A stretch of DNA of 64,000 bases from an uncultured Asticcacaulis sp. (GCA_936940865.1 CAKZJB010000006.1:1-64000); one strand, 5' to 3'. Shown: positions 29,517-38,660, numbered from the stretch's first letter. Notes: generated by a model not told the origin, from the sequence alone. Numbers and translations: made by a program.

Positions 29517-29968
29517 TGTTCGGCTTCGGCGCGCCCAAGGCCAGGCCCCTGCGCCTGATGGCGGAGGAGGCCGATGACCTGGCCCCGATATCGGCGCTGG
29601 TCCAGGATGCGGCGCTGCGCCCCGGGGACATGGAATACGATGCCGAAGGCCGGCATTTCACCATCCGGATGAACCGCTTCTGCCATGAAAGCAAGGACTC
29701 GGTCCCATTGCGGGCGCCGTCGGTGCTGCGCATCAATTGCGTCACCCGGGTTCAGCGCCGCGGCCTCGATCCCAGGGCGTCCGGCACGCCGCTCAGCCTG
29801 CTCGACATAGAGGTGCAGCCTCGGGATGCGCCGGCGCACACGCTTGTCCTGCATTTTGCCGGCGGCGCCGATCGCGATATCCGGCTGGAGGTCGAATGCA
29901 TCGACATCCTGCTGATGGACCTGGCGGCGCCGCGCCGCGCCAAATCGAAACCCGTTCATCCGGCCTGA
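29516..29968 (+). CDS. DUF2948 family protein
   Basis: GTG start overlapping the murA stop; RPLRLMAEEADDLAPISALVQDAALRPGDMEYDAEGRHFTIRMNRFCHE. Confidence 0.85.
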   Translation: MFGFGAPKARPLRLMAEEADDLAPISALVQDAALRPGDMEYDAEGRHFTIRMNRFCHESKDSVPLRAPSVLRINCVTRVQRRGLDPRASGTPLSLLDIEVQPRDAPAHTLVLHFAGGADRDIRLEVECIDILLMDLAAPRRAKSKPVHPA

Positions 29969-29987
29969 CCGGACCCAGGAGCCGCAC

Positions 29988-30455
29988 ATGCGTATCGCCC
30001 GCATCGATATCGACGAAGCCTCGTTGTCCGCCCCTTCCGACCAGGTGGAGCACGAGCGCAAGGTCGCCATGTTCGACCTGATCGAGAAGAACAGCTTCAC
30101 GCCGGAAGGCGCGGCCGAGGCCGGATCGGAGGGTCCGTTCGACCTGCGCCTGGCCTATGAGGACAACCGCCTGGTCTTCGATATCACGGGGCCGGGTTTC
30201 GCGCGCAAGATCATGCTGTCGCTGATGCCGTTCAAGGCCATGATGCGCGACTACGCGATGATCTGCGAAAGCTATTACGAGGCGCTGAAGAACGCCACGC
30301 CGTCGCAGATCGAAGCCATCGACATGGGGCGCCGTGGTGTCCATAACGAAGCGGCCGACCTCCTGACCGAGCGCCTGAAGGGCAAGATCGAGATCGACCA
30401 CGAAACCGCGCGCCGCCTGTTCACCCTGATCAACGCGCTGCAGATCAAGCCATAA
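29988..30455 (+). CDS. UPF0262 family protein
   Basis: RLAYEDNRLVFDI...MLSLMPFKAMMRDYAMICESYYEALKNATPSQIEAIDMGRRGVHNEAADLL. Confidence 0.9.
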   Translation: MRIARIDIDEASLSAPSDQVEHERKVAMFDLIEKNSFTPEGAAEAGSEGPFDLRLAYEDNRLVFDITGPGFARKIMLSLMPFKAMMRDYAMICESYYEALKNATPSQIEAIDMGRRGVHNEAADLLTERLKGKIEIDHETARRLFTLINALQIKP

Positions 30456-30767
30456 TTGGCGAATCGTCTCCTGCACCGCACACATCCGCGCGTGGATAGG
30501 CAATAATTTCCTATCCCGATGATTTTCTTACATTTTTGTAATCCGCCGTTATTCATCCGCGGTTCATCAACGCGGCCAAAGCGAGGCTGAAAAGGGGCGA
30601 TATAACGCTACTCGCCCAACGGGCGACAAAACGGTGACCGTTTCGCCCCATTTCGCGGCAAATACCCCAGAATGACCTCAGGCCTGCCCCACGAAGGCCG
30701 GTTGCCCTGCCCATATTTTCTTCAGGCGACACAATGATCGCCACTAACGAAGATATGGAGCACAGAT

Positions 30768-31307
30768 ATGAAGACCCTCATTCTTGCCGCCGCCTCGGCT
30801 TTGGCCATTACCGCTTTTGCTTCGGCCGCCTCGGCCCAGGACACCTCGAACACTTCCGATGTCGGCCGCGTCTACGGCTCGATCGGCGTCCAGGGCCAGG
30901 ACAATCACAAGACCGGCTCTAACCTCGGCAGCGTCAATGCCCGCGTCGGCACCAAGATCACCCCGCACTTCGGCGTCGAAGGCGAGGCCGCCTTCGGCAC
31001 CAACAAGGATACGACGGCAGCCGGCGACTACCGCCTGACCAACAAGGTCGGCGTCTATGGCGTGGGCTATCTGCCCGTAAGCTCGAACATAGACCTCCTG
31101 GGCCGCGTCGGTGTGTCCGATACCGACCTGAAGGCCCCGGCCGCAGCCGGCAAGCTGGAACAGGGGACGGCCGTCGATTACGGCGTGGGCGCTCAGTACC
31201 ACTTCAACAGCGACTATGCCGCGCGCCTCGACTACACCAAGTCGGACTTCCAGAACCACAAGGGGACGACCGGCACCACCACGGTCAGTCTTGTGAAGAA
31301 GTTCTGA
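30768..31307 (+). CDS. Outer membrane beta-barrel protein
   Basis: Signal peptide; GVEGEAAFGTN...YGVGAQYHFNSDYAARLDYTKSDF...TTTVSLVKKF with C-terminal Phe. Confidence 0.85.
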   Translation: MKTLILAAASALAITAFASAASAQDTSNTSDVGRVYGSIGVQGQDNHKTGSNLGSVNARVGTKITPHFGVEGEAAFGTNKDTTAAGDYRLTNKVGVYGVGYLPVSSNIDLLGRVGVSDTDLKAPAAAGKLEQGTAVDYGVGAQYHFNSDYAARLDYTKSDFQNHKGTTGTTTVSLVKKF

Positions 31308-31465
31308 TACGGCTTCAAGCTGCTCTTCCAAGCGCCTCCCGCCCCGCGGGGGGCGTTTTGCTGTTCACGTACCCCCTTTTCCTTTCATCCCTTTGGGTAT
31401 AAAGGGCGCACTTCCCGTGCGGCGCGCTCGCGATTCCGCGCGCACAAATTTATCTGAGAGTCTGC

Positions 31466-31687
31466 ATGGCCAAAGAAGAACTGCTCGAGTTTCCGGGCAC
31501 CGTGATCGAACTGCTGCCGAACGCCACCTTCCGCGTCAAGCTGGAGGACAGCGGCCACGAGATCATCGCCCACACCGCGGGCAAGATGCGCAAGAACCGC
31601 ATCCGGGTCCTCGCCGGCGACCGCATCATGGTCGAAATGACGCCCTATGACCTGACCAAGGGCCGTATCACCTATCGCTTCAAGTAA
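31466..31687 (+). CDS. infA: Translation initiation factor IF-1
   Basis: [73 protein letters not shown]. Confidence 0.98.
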   Translation: MAKEELLEFPGTVIELLPNATFRVKLEDSGHEIIAHTAGKMRKNRIRVLAGDRIMVEMTPYDLTKGRITYRFK

Positions 31688-31703
31688 GCCGCGCGCGGTC
31701 CGC

Positions 31704-32282
31704 ATGTCCCGCGCCCCCCTGATCCTGGCCAGCGCCAGCCCGCGCCGGCGCGACCTGCTGGCCCAGATCGGCATCGTACCCGACGGCATTTCCGCCGCCG
31801 ATCTCGACGAATCCCCAAAACCTTCCGAGACCCCGCGTCAGCTCGCCCAGCGTCTGGCCGCCGACAAGGCGCGGGCGGTCGCCGCAAGCCATGCGGACGC
31901 CTTCGTGCTGGCGGCCGATACAGTGGTCTGTGTCGGGCGCCGCGTGCTCGACAAGGCGCTGACCGACGGCGATGTCCGCGCCTGCCTCGAACTGATGTCC
32001 GGCCGCGGTCACCGCGTCCATACGGGCATCGCGGTAATCGCGCCCGGTGGACGGCTGTCGTCGCGCGTCGTCGAAACCCGCCTGACCTTCAAGACCCTGA
32101 GCGCCGCCGATATCGCCGGTTATCTCGACTGCGGCGAAGGTATCGGCAAGGCCGGCGGCTATGCCCTGCAGGGCCGCGCCGGGGCTTTCGTCACCAATCT
32201 GGTCGGCAGCTATACCTCGGTCATCGGCCTGCCGGTCTACGAGACGCGCTGCCTGCTGGAAGGCGCGGGCTGGCGGCCTTGA
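31704..32282 (+). CDS. Maf family nucleotide pyrophosphatase
   Basis: LILASASPRRRDLLAQIGI...VLAADTVV...GYALQGRAG. Confidence 0.94.
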   Translation: MSRAPLILASASPRRRDLLAQIGIVPDGISAADLDESPKPSETPRQLAQRLAADKARAVAASHADAFVLAADTVVCVGRRVLDKALTDGDVRACLELMSGRGHRVHTGIAVIAPGGRLSSRVVETRLTFKTLSAADIAGYLDCGEGIGKAGGYALQGRAGAFVTNLVGSYTSVIGLPVYETRCLLEGAGWRP

Positions 32283-33277
32283 AACTCCATTACGATGTCC
32301 GCTTCGGCCTGGCGCGCGCTGCGGTGTATCGCGACGGGAAGGCGCAACTCTACCTCCAGGGCTACGAAGCGGACCCGGGCCTGACGGTTCTCGGCACGCG
32401 CTCCGTGGCGCGATTGAAGGGGCGGGCAGGGGGCGTGGGCTTTCTTGACCTCGCCGATGGCGGCCAGGCGGCTCTCGATGTCACGGCGGATGTCCTGGCG
32501 CATCTTAATGACGGGGTGGCGCTGGACATCGAGATCGCTGCCGAGGCGCGGGCGGGCAAGCTGGCGCGCGCCAGGCTGGTTCGCGTGGCGGAGGGCGAAG
32601 CGCTGCGGCGGCTGTCGCCCGTTCTCGACCTGAAGGCCCGGAGTCTTGCGCAGGCGCGCCTCCTGCTGGGCGACGACGCGGTCGCGGTGGACGACGATAT
32701 CGACGCGCTCGACGCCGCACGGGAAGAGGCATTGAATCCGTCCGGGGCGCTGCCCGGACAAGGGTTTCTGTCGATCGAACGGACACGCGCCCTGATCGCC
32801 TGCGATGTCGATCTTGGCGACGGGGCGTCCGGCAAGGCGGCGGTGCGGCGCTGCAACGACATCGCCATCGCCGAAGCGGCGCGGCGGTTGCGGCTGTCGG
32901 GCCTGGCGGGACTGGTCGTCATCGACCTGATCGGCCGCCGCCACGACAATGAGGCGCTGAGACGAACCCTGGAGCGGGCCTTCGCGGCGGAGGCGCCGCG
33001 CATCATGGGGGCGCCGGTGACGAAGTTCGGTACACTGGAATTCATCCGTCCGTGGGGGGCGTGTCCGGCCATGGACCTGCCCGCCAGTCTCGACATCGCG
33101 CTGCGTCTTCTGTGGACGGCCGTCCGCGAATCCCAGGGGCGGCCGGGACGCGTCCTGACCTTGCGCGCCGCTCCTGACGTCCTAGATAGGATACGCCCCC
33201 TGATTCACAATTCCTACGACCCGCTGGCGCCGCTGCTGCGTCTCGAGGCCGGAGCGTCGCCCGAGGTCCTGTCATGA
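32279..33277 (+). CDS. Ribonuclease E/G family protein
   Basis: TTG start overlapping the maf stop; LSIERTRALIACDVDLGD...LRLSGLAGLVVIDLIGRRHD. Confidence 0.85.
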   Translation: MKLHYDVRFGLARAAVYRDGKAQLYLQGYEADPGLTVLGTRSVARLKGRAGGVGFLDLADGGQAALDVTADVLAHLNDGVALDIEIAAEARAGKLARARLVRVAEGEALRRLSPVLDLKARSLAQARLLLGDDAVAVDDDIDALDAAREEALNPSGALPGQGFLSIERTRALIACDVDLGDGASGKAAVRRCNDIAIAEAARRLRLSGLAGLVVIDLIGRRHDNEALRRTLERAFAAEAPRIMGAPVTKFGTLEFIRPWGACPAMDLPASLDIALRLLWTAVRESQGRPGRVLTLRAAPDVLDRIRPLIHNSYDPLAPLLRLEAGASPEVLS

Positions 33278-33507
33278 CTGTCCGCTACTGTACCCGTTGC
33301 CGCCAGCCCTATGGCGAAGCCGTTGAAGGCGTGGTCAATGTCGCCCGCGATTACGCGCCCTTCTGCTCGAAACGCTGTGCCGATGTCGATCTGGTGCACT
33401 GGCTGAAGGGCGATTACGTCATCGGCGGGGAAGGGGCGCTGATTGTCGACGAGATCGATGAGCCGGCGGCGCCCGACACGCGGTTGCCATATGGTGACGG
33501 CGAATAG
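33274..33507 (+). CDS. yacG: DNA gyrase inhibitor YacG
   Basis: CTRCRQPY...YAPFCSKRCADVDLVHWLKGDYVI: CxxC/CxxxC zinc motif. Confidence 0.92.
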   Translation: MTVRYCTRCRQPYGEAVEGVVNVARDYAPFCSKRCADVDLVHWLKGDYVIGGEGALIVDEIDEPAAPDTRLPYGDGE

Positions 33508-33632
33508 GCCGGGCGGCTTAAGTCCACAGGAAAAAATGTGAAAAGACCGGCCTTTCGGCTGGACAAGCCGAAAATGCTCGCCTATAGACCTGCCTCCTTC
33601 CGGCGCGGCGCCTTGTCCGCGCAAGGTTATGG

Positions 33633-33708
33633 GCCTGGGTAGCTCAGTTGGTAGAGCAGCGGATTGAAAATCCGCGTGTCGGTGGTTCGATTCCGCCCCC
33701 AGGCACCA
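33633..33708 (+). tRNA. tRNA-Phe (anticodon GAA)
   Basis: GCCTGGGTAGCTCAGTTGGTAGAGCAGCGGATTGAAAATCCGCGTGTCGGTGGTTCGATTCCGCCCCCAGGCACCA. Confidence 0.97.
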
Positions 33709-33819
33709 CCTTTCTTCTTCCTTCACCGAACCACCGCATCTTTGCCTTGTTCGCTGACGCGAACGGGGGTTCGATTCCGCCCCCAGGCACCACTTTTCCC
33801 TTTATTCGCCGAACCACCG
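33684..33819 (+). repeat. Tandem duplication of the tRNA-Phe 3' end plus downstream flank
   Basis: 26-bp exact repeat GGTTCGATTCCGCCCCCAGGCACCAC at 33684-33709 and 33768-33793; second shared block CCGAACCACCG at 33726 and 33809. Confidence 0.93.
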
Positions 33820-34584
33820 GCTTTCGTCCGGTTGGCTGCGCGCGTGACGATTTCGAACCAGGACCCAGGGTTCTCTTTTGCGGCGAATTCAACGCCCGAA
33901 GGTTCCGCGGCGCGGCAATCCATTAAAAAGAGATAAGCCCGCGGCATTTTCGCGAGGAATTTCAAATAACGGCGTAAGCTTGGTTCGGCAATTCCACCTT
34001 CCGGAGAATCAATGCGCGCCCGGCGCCGCACGCGGCCCCCGGCACCCTTGTGCTTTTGCGGTTGCAGCGATTTTCGCGATTTCGCCTGAGGGGCGCATTT
34101 GGGCCGTAATCGATTACGCGGCGAAAAATTTTTTTGATGGCCACGGGATTTCCATAACGGGGCTCCATAAACATTAACTATCGGACATGTTTGGATTTTT
34201 GTTTCACACTTTTGAAATGTGTTGCAGCTAAACGTGCATAGGTCGAAAAATTGTCTGTAACTGATACCTTGACGTTTCGCGTCGCGCCGGATCATTTAGG
34301 CCCAAACCTGTATCGGGAACGGTTAACAACCGTTAACAATGTGGGTCGCCTTTTGAACGGGAATGGTTCATACTGGCAAAGTTTGTGCCCGGGCCGGGAC
34401 AGGATGCGGACGTCAGAATGCCGCACAGGCGCCGAAACGGGCACGCAAGGTCCGAGTGAGAAATTTGAGGCCGCTGGCCTGATCTTTTCCACCGGGGCTT
34501 TTGGTTTTAACATGGGGTAAACGCTTCCCCCTTAGTCCTTGGTCAGCCCTCCGGGCGTAGTCCATATTCAGGAATTGGCGAAAG

Positions 34585-35466
34585 ATGCTCGAACACAAGA
34601 AACACAATCCGCTCATTGCTCTGCTTGGCGCAGCTGCCCTGCTGATGAGCTCTCCGGTGCTGGCCCAGTCGGCTGCCGCTCCGGAACCGGCGACCTCCAC
34701 CGCCGCTGCCGCTCCGGCGACGACGGATACGGCTGCCACCGATGACTCTTCATCGTCCAGCTCCAGCCACGGCGGCAAGGCTGACGTCAACTTCGTCACC
34801 ATGTTCTCCGGCGCTACGATCGTCGTTAAGGTCGTCATGATCCTCCTGGGCGTTTGCTCGATCATCTCCTGGATCCTGCTGATCATGAAGCTGCTCGACT
34901 TCTCGAGCCTGAACCGCGTCTCGAACAACTTCCTCGAAGCCTACCGCGGCGCCCGCTCGATCGCGGACATCAACCGCATCGCCGTCTCGGACGAGTTCGC
35001 CGGCAACCCGCTGGCCGATATGGCCGCCGTCGGCACCGAAGAAGTCCAGCTGTCGAAGCAAGCCGGCCTGCAGATCTCGGGCGAGCACAAGGACTCGACC
35101 CTCAACCGTGCGCAAGCCTCGATCCACGCCGTCCAGGCCGGTCTGGCCAAGCGCCTGTCGGGCGGTCTCGCCTTCCTCGCTTCGGTCGGTTCGACCGGCC
35201 CGTTCATCGGTCTGTTCGGTACGGTTTACGGGATCATGAACTCGTTCATCGGTATCTCGAACTCGCACACCACCAGCCTCGCGGTCGTCGCCCCGGGGAT
35301 CGCCGAAGCCCTCATGGCTACCGGTCTCGGCCTGATCGCCGCTATCCCGGCCGTCGTGATGTACAACGTGTTCAACACCGGCATCACGCAGTACGGCACC
35401 CGCTCGGAACAATTCGTCTCGGAACTGATGAACTCCCTGTCGCGTCAGCTTGACAAAGGGGCGTAA
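34585..35466 (+). CDS. exbB: ExbB/TolQ/MotA proton channel family protein, signal-peptide-containing ExbB
   Basis: FLASVGSTGPFIGLFGTVYGIMNSFIGISNSHTTSLAVVAPGIAEALMATGLGLIAAIPAVVMYN; long N-terminal signal plus A/P/T/S-rich region. Confidence 0.95.
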   Translation: MLEHKKHNPLIALLGAAALLMSSPVLAQSAAAPEPATSTAAAAPATTDTAATDDSSSSSSSHGGKADVNFVTMFSGATIVVKVVMILLGVCSIISWILLIMKLLDFSSLNRVSNNFLEAYRGARSIADINRIAVSDEFAGNPLADMAAVGTEEVQLSKQAGLQISGEHKDSTLNRAQASIHAVQAGLAKRLSGGLAFLASVGSTGPFIGLFGTVYGIMNSFIGISNSHTTSLAVVAPGIAEALMATGLGLIAAIPAVVMYNVFNTGITQYGTRSEQFVSELMNSLSRQLDKGA

Positions 35467-35471
35467 TCACG

Positions 35472-35909
35472 ATGGGCGCCAAGCTATCAGGAGGTGGCGG
35501 CGGCTCGAAATTCCACGTCGAGGCAAACCACGACATCAACGTTACACCCTTCGTGGACGTGATGCTGGTTCTGCTCATTATCTTCATGGTTGCCGCACCG
35601 CTGGCGACTGTGAACGTAGAAGTGAAATTGCCGCCGGCATCCGTTAAACCACAACCGAACCCGCCGAAACCGATCTACATCTCGCTGCAAGCAAACGGCA
35701 ACGTGTATGTCGGTGACGATCCGAGTTCGCTGGACACGCTGGGGGATGACCTCCGTGCGCGTATCGGCCAACGGGATCCGGATCAGGAACGCATTTTCAT
35801 CCGCTGTGACAAGGGCACCCGCTACGCCGAGTTCATGAAGCTGATGAACAAGCTGCAGGACAATGGTTTCTACAGCGTTGCGCTCCAGGGCGAAGATGCG
35901 AACCAGTAA
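35472..35909 (+). CDS. exbD: ExbD/TolR family biopolymer transporter
   Basis: FHVEANHDINVTPFVDVMLVLLIIFMVAAPLATVNVEVKLP. Confidence 0.95.
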   Translation: MGAKLSGGGGGSKFHVEANHDINVTPFVDVMLVLLIIFMVAAPLATVNVEVKLPPASVKPQPNPPKPIYISLQANGNVYVGDDPSSLDTLGDDLRARIGQRDPDQERIFIRCDKGTRYAEFMKLMNKLQDNGFYSVALQGEDANQ

Positions 35910-35924
35910 AAGGGTCTAAGGTTT

Positions 35925-36620
35925 ATGGACGAAACACCCCATAGAAAACGGGACCCTATCCTCGACCCACCCGAGAAGAAAAATTCCTCTTCTCTATTTG
36001 TCGGGATTGGCGTCGCCGCCGCACTCCACCTGGGCGTGGCCTACTACTTCCTTCAGGCCCGCTTCCAGATTCACGAGCAGAAGTTTACGGATGAGAAGGT
36101 GAACGTCGACCTGGTCGCGCCGCCTCCGCCTCCGCCACCTCCGCCACCTCCGCCTGCGCCGCCGCCGAAAGCGCCGCCGCCCCCCGTGGTCCAGCCGCGC
36201 GTCACGCCGCCGACGGATGTTGCTCCGCCGCCTCCGATCCCGGTGCCGCCCGTTCCCAAGGAAGCGCACCAGGATTACAAGGAGCCGCCGCAGCAGATGA
36301 ACCAGAACACGCCGCCTCCGGTGGCGCCTCCGGCTCCCGCCTACGTCACTCCAAAGTGGGCGAAGTTCCCGGACTTCAACGACTACTATCCGTCGCGCGC
36401 GTCGGAAGATGAAGTTGAAGGCGCCGCTACGGTCGAGTGTACGATCATCAGTGCCGACGGCCGCATCAAGTGCAGCGTCGTCAGCGAAACGCCCGCCGGT
36501 TACGGCTTCGGCGCTGCTGCCGTTAAGGCTCTTGAATCCAAGGGCCGGGTCGACACCGGTGGTGGACAGGTTCAGGTCGGCGCCAAGCTGAAGCAGACCT
36601 TCCGCTTCCAGCTGGGTTAG
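35925..36620 (+). CDS. tonB: TonB family energy transducer
   Basis: TM anchor; PPPPPPPPPPPPPAPPPKAPPPP tract; C-terminal YYPSRASEDEVEGAATVECTIISADGRIKCSVVSETPAGYGFGAAAVKAL. Confidence 0.92.
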   Translation: MDETPHRKRDPILDPPEKKNSSSLFVGIGVAAALHLGVAYYFLQARFQIHEQKFTDEKVNVDLVAPPPPPPPPPPPPAPPPKAPPPPVVQPRVTPPTDVAPPPPIPVPPVPKEAHQDYKEPPQQMNQNTPPPVAPPAPAYVTPKWAKFPDFNDYYPSRASEDEVEGAATVECTIISADGRIKCSVVSETPAGYGFGAAAVKALESKGRVDTGGGQVQVGAKLKQTFRFQLG

Positions 36621-36641
36621 GCTTTCCGCCATACCAAACGA

Positions 36642-36674
36642 AGAACCCGAGGCCCCAGGCCTCGGGTTTTTTAC
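36642..36674 (+). terminator. Rho-independent terminator after tonB
   Basis: GAACCCGAGGCC-CCA-GGCCTCGGGTTTTTT. Confidence 0.95.
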
Positions 36675-36954
36675 TGCGCGCAGACCTGTCCGCAAACGAA
36701 CACAGCGGAGCCGCAAGGGGGGACGAGAGCCGCCATCTCTTGTTATTTTATGTTTTAAATCAATATTTTAATTGCGTTGCCGCTGTTTGTCCCTAAGCCG
36801 GCGAGGGCGTATCATGGGATGACGGCAGCAAGACCGTCTTCGAGAAGAAAATTCCTTCCAGACCTTTTGATGCAGTGAGCAGCAGCCCGGTCGCCCAGCC
36901 CGCGAAGACAGCTGCCGGCACTTCTGGCAGGTTTCACAACATGGAGGAGTTGAA

Positions 36955-37647
36955 ATGGATGAACCCGTCCACGGCCGTCACGCGGCCATCTACGCCGCCC
37001 CGGCAAAGCGTCTGCCCAAATCGTTCTATCTCGGCCTCGGCATAGCCGGCGTCATACATGCCGGCCTGGCCTGGTATCTTATCAACCAGACCTTCGCCGT
37101 GCCCCGGGCGGAGGCGGTGCCTGAGGGGCCGGTCATCATCATAGACACCTTCAAGCCGCAAAAGCCGGTCGTCACGCACGACGACCCCAAACCGGTCAAG
37201 GCGGCGCCGCCGGTCCACGATGCGCCGATCACCGAAAAGACGACACAGACCATCGATATCGCGCCGCAGCCGAAGGGCGAACAGACCCTGACGCCGCCGG
37301 ACAAGCTGCAGGTTGTCGAGATACCAAAGGGCACGTCCGATACCTCATCTTCGGCGAGCGTCATCGTGGCGCGCTGGGCCAGATTTCCGGACGCCGACGC
37401 GCTTGCCAGCTACTATCCGGCGCGCGCCGCCGAGGACGAGGTCGAAGGCAGTGCGACGGTTCAGTGCACGGTTCTCGACACCTCGGGCCGTGTCGCCTGC
37501 GTGGCCGTCGCCGAATCGCCGGCACGCTATGGCTTCGGTGCGGCGACGGTGCGCATGGTGCAGGACAGGGGCCGCGTGGATACCAGCCAGGGCAATGCCC
37601 CCGTTGGATCGATCCTGCGCCAGACCGTTACCTGGCGCCTCAACTGA
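36955..37647 (+). CDS. Second TonB family protein
   Basis: YYPARAAEDEVEGSATVQCTVLDTSGRVACVAVAESPARYGFGAATVRMVQDRGRVDTSQG parallels the C-terminus of the preceding TonB. Confidence 0.9.
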   Translation: MDEPVHGRHAAIYAAPAKRLPKSFYLGLGIAGVIHAGLAWYLINQTFAVPRAEAVPEGPVIIIDTFKPQKPVVTHDDPKPVKAAPPVHDAPITEKTTQTIDIAPQPKGEQTLTPPDKLQVVEIPKGTSDTSSSASVIVARWARFPDADALASYYPARAAEDEVEGSATVQCTVLDTSGRVACVAVAESPARYGFGAATVRMVQDRGRVDTSQGNAPVGSILRQTVTWRLN

Positions 37648-37737
37648 CACCCGGTGGTTCCTGACGATAACGTCCCGGGGCTCGCCACCGGGGCGTTTTC
37701 CATCTATATGATCGGGATCAATTGCCGGGAGCAATAT

Positions 37738-38502
37738 ATGACAGGTTCGAAATACGTGCGCGCCGCTGCGGCGGCGGCGATACTGGCGGCGGCCATGGCG
37801 GTGTCGGGCTGCGAGACCAATGAAACGCTCGGCCGTTCGCAACTGATCCTTTTCGACGAAAGCACGTTGGAGCAGGGGGCGCTCAGCGCCTGGCAGGAGC
37901 AGCTGAAGACGGCAAAGATTTCGCGCGACCCCGTGCTCAATGCCCGCATCCAGAAGGTCGGGGGACGCATCGTCACCGCCGCCGGCATGGGCGGCCGCCA
38001 GTGGGAATACGTTCTGTTCGACGATCCCCAGCCCAACGCCTTCGTCATCCCGGGTAATAAGGTCGGCGTCAATACCGGCCTGTTCAAGGTGGTGAAGAAC
38101 GACGACCAACTGGCGGCCGTGCTGGGTCACGAGACCGGCCACGTCATCGCCCGCCACGCCGCCGAACGCGCCTCGCAGCAGGCGGCGGCGGGGGTGGCGC
38201 TCGATGTCGCTACCCACGCCACCAGCGGCAAGGTCCAGCAGGTCGTAGCCAATTACGGCGGTCTGGGCGCCCAGGTCGGCATCCTGTTGCCCTATTCGCG
38301 CAAGCACGAATCCGAAGCCGACCGCATCGGCGTCGATTTGATGGTCAAGGCAGGCTACCACGCATCGGAAGCCGTGGTCCTGTGGGAAAACATGATGGCG
38401 CAGAATTCAGGCGCGCCGCCGGAATTCCTGTCGACCCACCCGTCGGACAAGACGCGGATCAACGACCTCAAGGCCTACATCGCGGCCAGGGGATACAAAT
38501 AA
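37738..38502 (+). CDS. M48 family metalloprotease, lipoprotein
   Basis: Lipobox-like MAVSGC; VLGHETGHVIARHAAERAS (HExxH); HESEADRIGVDLMVKAGY. Confidence 0.93.
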   Translation: MTGSKYVRAAAAAAILAAAMAVSGCETNETLGRSQLILFDESTLEQGALSAWQEQLKTAKISRDPVLNARIQKVGGRIVTAAGMGGRQWEYVLFDDPQPNAFVIPGNKVGVNTGLFKVVKNDDQLAAVLGHETGHVIARHAAERASQQAAAGVALDVATHATSGKVQQVVANYGGLGAQVGILLPYSRKHESEADRIGVDLMVKAGYHASEAVVLWENMMAQNSGAPPEFLSTHPSDKTRINDLKAYIAARGYK

Positions 38503-38584
38503 CGGATTGAATGCACAGTTTTCGCCATGCGGGTCTTGATAAAAGGGGCGCATGGCGTTAGACACGCGCTTCCTGCGATGACGT

Positions 38585-38660
38585 GCCGCCTTAGCTCACT
38601 TGGTAGAGCGCCAGATTGTGGCTCTGGAGGTATCTGGTTCGAAACCAGAAGGCGGTACCA
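38585..38660 (+). tRNA. tRNA-His (anticodon GTG)
   Basis: GCCGCCTTAGCTCACTTGGTAGAGCGCCAGATTGTGGCTCTGGAGGTATCTGGTTCGAAACCAGAAGGCGGTACCA; A73, G1:U72, no G-1. Confidence 0.96.

Noticed and set aside
33648-33926. ORFs overlapping tRNA-Phe with a repeated GGSIPPPGTTF peptide
   Set aside because: The peptide repeat is just translation of the duplicated tRNA-Phe 3' end; not a gene.
34323-34337. CtrA box upstream of exbB
   Set aside because: TTAA-N6-TTAAC spacing differs from the N7 consensus; not listed as a feature, only mentioned as a palindrome-rich region.
36118-36180. CGCCTCCGCCTCCGCCACC-type short tandem repeat as a CRISPR/microsatellite
   Set aside because: It encodes the poly-proline tract of TonB; an expected feature of that protein.
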